The notes under the pieces are model-generated. The model had not been told where the DNA came from. It made no database searches and saw nothing but the letters and a program-made list of their open reading frames with translations. Positions 1-5,754 of a DNA stretch of 7,933 bases are shown here, one piece after another (the first letter of the stretch is position 1; the number at the start of each line of letters is the position of its first letter). The DNA comes from Lentisphaeria bacterium UBA1829 (GTDB lineage Bacteria > Verrucomicrobiota > Lentisphaeria > Victivallales > UBA1829): the NCBI GenBank assembly GCA_002338895.1, contig DDJH01000127.1, positions 56,019 to 63,951 on the forward strand, read 5' to 3'. The position numbers and the translations under genes were made by a program.

Positions 1-1
1 T

Positions 2-328
2 CAGATCCGCCTGAAAAGCTCCGAAAAAGAGACGCGCGATTTCCTGCGCGTCGTTTCCATGCGCCCCGGAGAACATGACGTGCTCGGAGAACTGGCCGAT
101 TTTTCCGAGGCCCTGCCCGGAAACGTCATGGTCAACAACATCCGCTGGAGTGAAAACAGCGTCGATCTGGTCATGCGAAGCGAAGCGGAAAACCTGAATA
201 TTCAGCAGCTCCTCCGCTCCCTGAAAAACTGGAAACTCGGTCAGATCCAGCAGCGCCGCAGAGGAAATGGAAGCTCCAGCATGGTGACTTTGAAACTGAT
301 CCCAGTCGATGAAGGAGACCGGAAATGA
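2..328 (+). CDS. gspL: GspL/PilN-like assembly platform protein, C-terminal part (5' end outside window)
   Basis: The reading frame is open from the left edge to TGA at 326-328, giving the last 108 residues of a longer protein. An ATG at 59 lies inside this frame, but the frame runs on upstream of it with plausible sequence, so it is probably not the start. The fragment has a pattern typical of the C-terminal ferredoxin-like domain of GspL and PilN: a helix (DVLGELADFSEALP), a strand (VMVNNIRW), a second strand (SVDLVMRSEA), a helix (NIQQLLRSLKNWK) and a last strand (MVTLKLIPV). In T2SS, GspL spans the inner membrane and ties the ATPase GspE to GspM and GspC. Its stop overlaps the next start as ATGA, and the GspM-like gene follows, which supports the call. 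The missing upstream part would decide between a short PilN-type protein, with a separate PilM-like gene before it, and a full GspL with a cytoplasmic actin-like domain. Confidence 0.62.
   Translation, partial: QIRLKSSEKETRDFLRVVSMRPGEHDVLGELADFSEALPGNVMVNNIRWSENSVDLVMRSEAENLNIQQLLRSLKNWKLGQIQQRRRGNGSSSMVTLKLIPVDEGDRK
312..317 (+). promoter_or_regulatory. Shine-Dalgarno for the gspM-like gene
   Basis: AAGGAG ends 7 bases before the ATG at 325. It lies inside the end of the upstream gene, which fixes the start of the GspM-like gene and suggests translational coupling through the ATGA overlap at 325-328. Confidence 0.8.
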
Positions 329-993
329 ACACCCGGGAATTTCTCAAAACCCCGAAGGGAAAAATTGTTCTGGTCTGCTGCATCCTGATGCCGGTCAGCT
401 GGCTGGCCCTCCTCTTCCAGTTCAGCGGCGATCTCTCCACGCTCTTCCCCGACGATGCCCGGAAGGCGGAACTGCTCAAGGAGATCGGAAAACTGAAAAA
501 GGAGTATCAGGAACAGCAGAAAAAACTCGCCTCCGGCGAAAAAATCCGGAAACAGTACCGCGAAACCCTCCGCAGCGCCTGGCAGTTCTCCAAGGACGGC
601 GATCCGGAACTGATCCTGAGACAGAAAATCGAAACCGCCGCCAAAGAGAGTGAACTGCTGCTCTCCAATCTGGGATCGGTCCGGATCTCCCGCGTCAACA
701 ACGAACTGGCCTGGGCGGAACTGGATATCTCCACTTCCGGCGATTTCGAGGTGATCGTGAAATTCCTTGAAAAAATCCGCGCGATGAAGCCGGAAATCAG
801 CTGGCGGCGTCTGGTGCTCAATCAGATGCTCCGTCGGGGAAATGCCGCCAATCGACGCGTTTCCTCAAAATCGGACCCGTCCGCACGCACCATTTCCAGC
901 ACCAATACGGCAAGAGCCGATGAAGCGGTTACAACGCTGTTTTTGAACGGAAGCGTCCGAGTCCTTTTCCATGACGGGGAGAATATGCCATGA
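325..993 (+). CDS. gspM: GspM/PilO-like inner-membrane platform protein
   Basis: This 222-residue protein has the plan of GspM/PilO: a short basic cytoplasmic N-terminus, one membrane segment at about residues 13-32, a charged coiled-coil stretch at about 44-85 rich in Lys, Glu and Gln, and a periplasmic alpha/beta domain from about 95. In that domain a helix (LILRQKIETAAKESELLL), a strand (ELAWAELDIST) and a helix (FEVIVKFLEKIRAM) look like the ferredoxin-like fold of the family, and a last strand (TTLFLNGSVRVLF, near 203-215) completes it. A Ser/Arg-rich polar stretch at 168-200 interrupts the fold. GspM and PilO pair with GspL and PilN in the inner membrane and help couple the cytoplasmic ATPase to the periplasmic parts. 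The assignment rests on topology and position between the L-like and C-like genes, since this family has little sequence conservation. The start has a good Shine-Dalgarno and the gene overlaps both neighbours by ATGA. Confidence 0.6.
   Translation: MNTREFLKTPKGKIVLVCCILMPVSWLALLFQFSGDLSTLFPDDARKAELLKEIGKLKKEYQEQQKKLASGEKIRKQYRETLRSAWQFSKDGDPELILRQKIETAAKESELLLSNLGSVRISRVNNELAWAELDISTSGDFEVIVKFLEKIRAMKPEISWRRLVLNQMLRRGNAANRRVSSKSDPSARTISSTNTARADEAVTTLFLNGSVRVLFHDGENMP
976..981 (+). promoter_or_regulatory. Shine-Dalgarno for the gspC-like gene
   Basis: GGGGAG ends 8 bases before the ATG at 990 and lies inside the end of the GspM-like gene. It supports the start at 990 and coupled translation across the ATGA at 990-993. 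Confidence 0.7.
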
Positions 994-1847
994 AAGCTGC
1001 TCTTATCACAGTCAATATTCTGCTGGCGCTTCTGGTTGTATGGGCAGGAATCCGCCGTCTCGAATCGTTTTCCGGAAAGAAGACGCAGGAGTTCACCGTG
1101 AAAAAACGGACAGAGAAAAAGCCGCCTCAGAAGGAAAAACAGACCGCTCAACAGCCGCAGCGTTCCCCGGAACAGGATGCGGAAGTTGTGATTGCAAAAA
1201 ATCTCTTCAGTCAGGACCGCAGTCCCAATGCCGCGATGGGCGGCAACGCCAGAGTGGAGCTCTCCCTGGTCGGGACCTTCACGATCGGAGACTGTGTCGG
1301 CGCAATCATCAAGCAGAAAACCGCTGCCCGAAACAACAGCTTCTTTCCGATGGGAGGTCCCCCGATGATGGGCGGACGCAGGATGGGAATCGGGCCCCGC
1401 GGAGGAAATCCGCCAAACCGTCCCGGAGGAGGCCCGCAGAGGATGAATGCCCGCCAGAACGGAAGAGTGGCTGCAGGAAGCAATCAGCTGGTCTATAAGC
1501 AGTATGTCCGGCTCGGAGAGACCCTCAGCAACGGATACAAACTCGTCGACGTCCAGCGGGAGCAGGTCACCCTGCAGCGCGGCGGCGATAAACTCGAACT
1601 TGTTCTGGAAGAGGCTTCGAAAAACGCCCCCCAGACCGCCCGGCGCTCCAACCGGAGAGTCAATACCGCCACCCGTCTGCTCCAGACCATGCAGAACATG
1701 CAGCGCATGCAGATGTTCCAGAATTTCCAGATGATGCGGATGATGAATCGAAACAACAATAACAATAACAACAACCGATCCAATGCAGCCCCTGCACGGA
1801 ACAGTCGGAATTCCGGCTATCGCGGCGGCCGAAGGACCTCCCGGTGA
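990..1847 (+). CDS. gspC: GspC/PilP-like protein with low-complexity insert and tail
   Basis: This 285-residue protein has one N-terminal membrane segment (about residues 4-20), then a Lys/Gln/Pro-rich periplasmic linker (about 31-63). Next comes a sequence close to the homology region of GspC: DAEVVIAKNLFSQDRSP, then strands at 87-97 (ARVELSLVGTF), 103-108 (VGAIIK), 168-174, 181-189 (NGYKLVDVQ) and 192-206. In T2SS this region contacts the N0 domain of the secretin GspD and GspC joins the inner-membrane platform to the outer-membrane channel. The gene sits directly before gspD, as gspC does classically and pilP does before pilQ. Two parts are odd. Residues about 111-165 are a Gly/Met/Pro/Arg/Asn-rich insert inside the homology region, and residues about 218-285 form a basic tail with eight Met between 234 and 252, eight consecutive Asn at 255-262 and an Arg/Gly-rich end. 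I see no PDZ domain. The family call is fairly secure; the role of the low-complexity parts is unknown. Confidence 0.68.
   Translation: MKAALITVNILLALLVVWAGIRRLESFSGKKTQEFTVKKRTEKKPPQKEKQTAQQPQRSPEQDAEVVIAKNLFSQDRSPNAAMGGNARVELSLVGTFTIGDCVGAIIKQKTAARNNSFFPMGGPPMMGGRRMGIGPRGGNPPNRPGGGPQRMNARQNGRVAAGSNQLVYKQYVRLGETLSNGYKLVDVQREQVTLQRGGDKLELVLEEASKNAPQTARRSNRRVNTATRLLQTMQNMQRMQMFQNFQMMRMMNRNNNNNNNNRSNAAPARNSRNSGYRGGRRTSR
1752..1775 (+). repeat. AAY trinucleotide tandem repeat coding for eight Asn
   Basis: Eight consecutive AAC or AAT codons (six AAC, two AAT) encode Asn 255-262 of the GspC-like protein. The mixed codons make it an imperfect microsatellite. It lies in the low-complexity tail, so a change in repeat number would keep the frame and probably be tolerated. 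Confidence 0.85.
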
Positions 1848-1875
1848 AAACCCATAACGATAAGGCAGACGTCAG

Positions 1876-4167
1876 ATGAAACCGTATCCCATGCTCCGAA
1901 CCATCGCGCTGTTTGCGGCATTCGCCCTTTTGACCTCCTGCTCCTCTCTCGAAAATGAGGAAAAGGAAAAGGGGGAAAAAGAGAACCGTTTCTCGTTCCT
2001 TCAGGAAGAACAGAAGAAAAAACCGGCCACCTCCACCCGGGAGGAATCCATGCAGGCGGAACAGGTCCTCCCGGAAAAGCCGAAGGAACATGCGGAAATC
2101 CGGAAGAAAATGGAGAAAATTCCTGCAAGCGCTCTTCAGCCTCCCGCCGAAAAACCAAAGGAGCCTCTCCATTTCTACGACGATTTCATCATGCTCGACG
2201 GGGATGAGGAAATTACGGTGAATCTGGTCTTCAACAGCGCCCCGCTGCTGGATGTGATTCCTTCATTCGCGGATGCTCTCGGATTCAATTTCCTCGCGGA
2301 CAGCGATCTGAAAGGAGTGGTCACGCTGAACATCGATCAGAAAATGACCCGCCGGGAACTCTGGAACACGTTCGACAAGATGCTGAATCTCGCCGGGGCG
2401 GGCGTCACGGTCGATGGAACCCTTCTCCGGATTGTCGCGCTCGGAAAACTCGCGGCCCAGGCGGATTCCCGTCTGGCCCGCGACGGATCCGGCGAACTGT
2501 TCTACTATCCGCTGAAGAACACCACCGCCAAAGATGTGGTCGTCCAGCTGAAGCCGTTCCTGGGGAAGGACGCGGTCTGCGTGGGGCTGACCCGTCCCAA
2601 CGCCATCATGGTCGCCGACGACCGGGCCAACATGCCCAAAATCAAACAGCTCCTCGAAGTGATCGACATGAGCGGAAAAAGCGCATGGAAACGCAAAGTC
2701 ATCAAATGTGAAAACATCCTCCCCTCCAAACTGACCGAAGAGTTGCAGACGGTTCTTCCGGTCCTCGGATTCTACGTTCTTCAGACCACCGATAAAACTG
2801 AACAGCCCGGTTCCATTCAGCTGATCGGCGTCGACCGTCTCCAGCTTCTGGTCATCTCCGCCGCGACCGACGAGGCCATCCGGGAGATCGTTCAGTGGGT
2901 CGATCTGCTCGACAGCTCCGATTCCATCGATCAGGAACGTGTCTTCGTCTACAAGATCCGTCACAACAAGGCCGCTCAGCTCGCGCAGGCCCTCTCCGTC
3001 ATCTACGACACCCAGGGCGCCAGCATGACCATCGACACCACCACCGGAAACACCAAAACCGAAACCATCAACTCCAATATCACCCAGCGGAACCGCACCA
3101 GCCAGTCCTCCCAGAACCGGAACACCGGAGTCAAAACCGAGGCGACACAGACCGATGTCAACTCCAGCGTTTTCAACACCCCGGTCCGCATCTTCGCCGA
3201 CGGCGTGCTCAACCGCCTCGTCATCCGGACAACCCCAAGAACCTATGCCTCCATCAAGGCTCTGATCAATAAACTTGATGTCGTTCCCGCTCAGGTCCTG
3301 CTTCAGGTTCTCGTCGTGGAGGTCACGCTGACCGAGTCCACCCGCTTCGGCATCGAATTCTCCGCAAAGGGCGGCGACGGCCATGTCAACTCCCTGCTCG
3401 GAACCAACTATGAAAATCTCCAGCCCGATTTCAACGGTGAAGGCAAACAGCCCGGTTTCTCTTTCCTTCTCAGCAATCCGAACAATCCGGAACAGAAGTT
3501 CGGTTATATCCGCGCCCTGGCCGGAAACAATGCGGTCAAGGTGGTCTCCAGTCCGCAGCTGCTGGTCTCCAGCCACACGGAAGCCACCATCTCGGTCGGC
3601 AGTCAGATCCCGATCCTGACGCAGGGAATCACCAACTCCTCGTCCAGCGGGGATATTGTGCAGAACTACAGTCAGGAGGATGTCGGTGTGATTCTCACCG
3701 TCACCCCGCAGATCACCAGCACGGACCTGATCTCCCTTGACGTCACCCAGACCCTCTCCGCCGCCGTCACCAACACCTCCAGCAACATCGATTCGCCCGA
3801 GATCACCCAGCGCGAAATCAAAACCTCCATGACCATCGCAAACGGCCGGAGCATGATCATCGGCGGACTCATTCAGGAGAAGAAGAATGACGATCTCCAG
3901 TCCGTTCCGTTCATCAATCAGATCCCCATCCTGAACCGTCTTTTCGGTTCCACCGAGGCCTCCGTGGAACGCACGGAACTGCTCGTCATGATCACCGGAT
4001 ACATCATCAACGAACGCAGCAAGGTCGAGGAACTCATCGACCGCTACAACGACGCGCTCAAATCCCTCAACGAATTCGATGCGACCCTCGGCGGGAAAAA
4101 GAGCAATTTCGAATCCAAACCGCGCGTGATGACAACCAAGGAGTTCTGGAGCAATGGCCTCTTCTGA
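1876..4167 (+). CDS. gspD: Type II secretion secretin GspD, predicted lipoprotein
   Basis: This 763-residue protein is the outer-membrane channel of the T2SS. It begins with a signal peptide ending in a lipobox (L-T-S-C, cysteine 22) and a very charged Lys/Glu-rich linker to about residue 100. The family domains follow: N0 at about 113-190 (strand ITVNLVFNSAP, then DVIPSFADALGFNFL), N1 at about 206-265 (FYYPLKNTTAKDVVVQL, then PNAIMVADDRANMPKIKQLL), N2 at about 272-346, N3 at about 355-468 with a polar Ser/Thr/Asn/Gln insert at 382-432, and the secretin barrel at about 470-712. The barrel has VKVVSSPQLLVSSHTEATISVG, split here as VKVVSSPQL and TEATISVG, then VGVILTVTPQI and the signature VPFINQIPILNRLFGS (677-692). 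About 50 polar residues follow. Length is within the usual range. The ATG at 1876 has only a weak AAGG (1862-1865) upstream; an ATG at 1891 would also leave a lipoprotein signal. It follows the gspC-like gene by 28 bases and overlaps gspE by 14. Confidence 0.95.
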   Translation: MKPYPMLRTIALFAAFALLTSCSSLENEEKEKGEKENRFSFLQEEQKKKPATSTREESMQAEQVLPEKPKEHAEIRKKMEKIPASALQPPAEKPKEPLHFYDDFIMLDGDEEITVNLVFNSAPLLDVIPSFADALGFNFLADSDLKGVVTLNIDQKMTRRELWNTFDKMLNLAGAGVTVDGTLLRIVALGKLAAQADSRLARDGSGELFYYPLKNTTAKDVVVQLKPFLGKDAVCVGLTRPNAIMVADDRANMPKIKQLLEVIDMSGKSAWKRKVIKCENILPSKLTEELQTVLPVLGFYVLQTTDKTEQPGSIQLIGVDRLQLLVISAATDEAIREIVQWVDLLDSSDSIDQERVFVYKIRHNKAAQLAQALSVIYDTQGASMTIDTTTGNTKTETINSNITQRNRTSQSSQNRNTGVKTEATQTDVNSSVFNTPVRIFADGVLNRLVIRTTPRTYASIKALINKLDVVPAQVLLQVLVVEVTLTESTRFGIEFSAKGGDGHVNSLLGTNYENLQPDFNGEGKQPGFSFLLSNPNNPEQKFGYIRALAGNNAVKVVSSPQLLVSSHTEATISVGSQIPILTQGITNSSSSGDIVQNYSQEDVGVILTVTPQITSTDLISLDVTQTLSAAVTNTSSNIDSPEITQREIKTSMTIANGRSMIIGGLIQEKKNDDLQSVPFINQIPILNRLFGSTEASVERTELLVMITGYIINERSKVEELIDRYNDALKSLNEFDATLGGKKSNFESKPRVMTTKEFWSNGLF
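1930..1941 (+). other. Lipobox of GspD (L-T-S-C, lipidated Cys22)
   Basis: Codons for Leu19-Thr20-Ser21-Cys22 follow a hydrophobic stretch (IALFAAFALL) and a positively charged N-terminus with Lys2 and Arg8, which fits a signal peptidase II site. Serine follows the cysteine, not aspartate, so by the proteobacterial sorting rule the protein would go to the outer membrane. Confidence 0.78.
4138..4143 (+). promoter_or_regulatory. Shine-Dalgarno for gspE inside gspD
   Basis: AAGGAG ends 10 bases before the ATG at 4154 and lies within the last codons of gspD. It decides the gspE start, since the next in-frame Met in GspE is at residue 159. Confidence 0.8.
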
Positions 4168-5740
4168 TTCCACGGAAAAAAATCCGCTGAACCGGCTCGG
4201 ACAACTCTACGCGGAACGCTTCCCCGACGCGGGAAAACCTTCCGCCGAGACCGACCGCACTCTCCTGCAGACCGGTCAGATCACCGAAAATGAACTGGCG
4301 GCCCTCTACTCCAAAGCCTGGAATGTGCCTCTCCCGGACGAAGAGGAGCTCCATCAGCCCGAACCGTATCCCGGCGCATCCCCCGAATTCTTCAACGCCA
4401 ATGCCGCTCTGCCCTATGAATGGGATGATGATACGATCACATTCCTCGTCTGCGAACCCTACCATCTCCATCAGCTGGCCTTCCTGGTCCGCAGGACATG
4501 GGGAAAGAAAAGCACGTTCCGCTTCGTCCGCCGCGCCTTCCTCGAACGGCTGCTCAGCAAGTTCCAGAGCTCCGAGGAAGAGACGGAGGATACGCTGGAT
4601 GTGGAGGATGAAAACACGCTCCGGACCATGGCCGGAGAAGCACGGATCGTCCGTCTGGTCAACGACATCTTCACTCAGGCGATCGAACTGGGCGCCAGCG
4701 ATATTCATATCGAGCCCGGAGAGGAACGGGTCGCCGTGCGATGCCGGGTGGACGGGGTCCTGACGGAGATCATCAGCACGCCGCTGAATCAGTTCCCCGC
4801 GATCGCGTCGCGAATCAAGCTGCTCGGCGGACTCAATATCGCGGAAAGCCGTCTGCCGCAGGACGGACGGACCAATGTCCAGCTCGGACGGATGGAGCTG
4901 GATATGCGAATCAGCACCATCCCGATTCTGACCGGAGAGAGTATTGTGCTGCGTCTGCTGAACCAGGAGTCGATCTCGTTCGATCTGCGGACGCTCGGAA
5001 TGTCGCCGCAGCATCTGGAGCAGTTCCGGAAACTGATCTCCATCCCGCACGGGATCATCCTCGTCGTCGGCCCGACCGGAAGCGGAAAGACAACCACGCT
5101 GTACAGCGTCATCAGCCAGCTCAACGATTCCCGGAAGAAGATCATCACCGTCGAGGATCCCGTCGAATACAAAATGCACGGACTCTGCCAGATGCAGGTC
5201 AACCCGAAAATCGGCGTGACCTTCGCCGCAGGACTCCGGAGCATCGTGCGTCAGGACCCCGACATCATCCTCGTCGGCGAGATCCGCGACCGCGAAACGG
5301 CCGATATCGCCATCAACGCCGCCCTCACCGGACATCTCGTGCTCAGCACTCTGCACACCAACGATGCGGTCGGCGCCGTGACCCGTCTGCTGGACATGAG
5401 GGTCGAAAACTTCCTGGTCTCCTCCGCGCTCTACGGCGTGCTCTCCCAGCGTCTCGTCCGGAAAATCTGCACGGCCTGCGGCGGTTCCGGAAGTGACGGC
5501 GCAGGCGGAAAATGCAAACGTTGCGCCGGCGTCGGTTTCAAGGGCCGTTCCGGAATCTTTGAACTGCTCTTCATGAACGATGAACTCCGCGCCGCCGTCA
5601 ACCGCAACGCCTCCAGCTCGGAGCTGCAGGAGATCGCGGTCCGTCACGGAATGGTCACGCTGCTTCAGGACGGAGAAGCAAAAGTCGCCGCCGGGATCAC
5701 CACCCGCGAAGAACTCTCCCGATCCACCGCCGAACTGTAA
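4154..5740 (+). CDS. gspE: Type II secretion ATPase GspE
   Basis: This 528-residue cytoplasmic ATPase powers pseudopilus assembly by acting on GspF and the L/M platform. Residues about 30-140 form an N-terminal domain of the GspE/PilB type (LLQTGQITENELAALYSKAW), then an acidic linker (about 139-155). The N2 part of the motor starts near 163 (ARIVRLVNDIFTQAIELGAS, DIHIEP). All motor motifs are present: arginine-containing RLPQDGR (233-239), Walker A GPTGSGKT (306-313, Lys312), Asp box TVEDPVEY (332-339), Walker B with DPDIILVGEIRD (368-379, Glu376) and His box TGHLVLSTLHTNDA (392-405). A tetracysteine zinc motif is present (Cys439, 442, 454, 457), but its loop is only 11 residues, much shorter than the roughly 29 of Vibrio-type GspE. 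The pattern GFKGRSGIFELL follows, as is usual. The start overlaps gspD by 14 bases and has a strong Shine-Dalgarno. PilB is the alternative family, but gspD, gspG and gspH around it favour GspE. Confidence 0.95.
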   Translation: MASSDSTEKNPLNRLGQLYAERFPDAGKPSAETDRTLLQTGQITENELAALYSKAWNVPLPDEEELHQPEPYPGASPEFFNANAALPYEWDDDTITFLVCEPYHLHQLAFLVRRTWGKKSTFRFVRRAFLERLLSKFQSSEEETEDTLDVEDENTLRTMAGEARIVRLVNDIFTQAIELGASDIHIEPGEERVAVRCRVDGVLTEIISTPLNQFPAIASRIKLLGGLNIAESRLPQDGRTNVQLGRMELDMRISTIPILTGESIVLRLLNQESISFDLRTLGMSPQHLEQFRKLISIPHGIILVVGPTGSGKTTTLYSVISQLNDSRKKIITVEDPVEYKMHGLCQMQVNPKIGVTFAAGLRSIVRQDPDIILVGEIRDRETADIAINAALTGHLVLSTLHTNDAVGAVTRLLDMRVENFLVSSALYGVLSQRLVRKICTACGGSGSDGAGGKCKRCAGVGFKGRSGIFELLFMNDELRAAVNRNASSSELQEIAVRHGMVTLLQDGEAKVAAGITTREELSRSTAEL

Positions 5741-5744
5741 GGAG
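5738..5744 (+). promoter_or_regulatory. Shine-Dalgarno for gspF overlapping the gspE stop
   Basis: TAAGGAG contains the gspE stop codon TAA (5738-5740) and ends 10 bases before the gspF ATG at 5755. Ribosomes finishing gspE would sit on the gspF binding site, so translation of the two is probably coupled. Confidence 0.8.
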
Positions 5745-5754
5745 ATACAAACCG

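Noticed and set aside
59..328. A complete 89-residue gene starting at ATG 59
   Set aside because: The same frame is open upstream to the window edge with sensible helix-like sequence, there is no clear Shine-Dalgarno before 59, and the domain matches only the C-terminal part of GspL/PilN.
1848..1875. Possible promoter or terminator between the gspC-like gene and gspD
   Set aside because: The gap is only 28 bases, with no inverted repeat, T-run or convincing -35/-10 pair.
2263..5647. Very long open frames on the minus strand (about 636 codons at 2263-4173 and 526 codons at 4067-5647)
   Set aside because: They lie opposite gspD and gspE, whose domains and catalytic motifs are unmistakable. 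Their translations are rich in Asp, Gly, Arg and His with no recognisable domain, as expected when a GC-rich gene with strong codon bias is read backwards.
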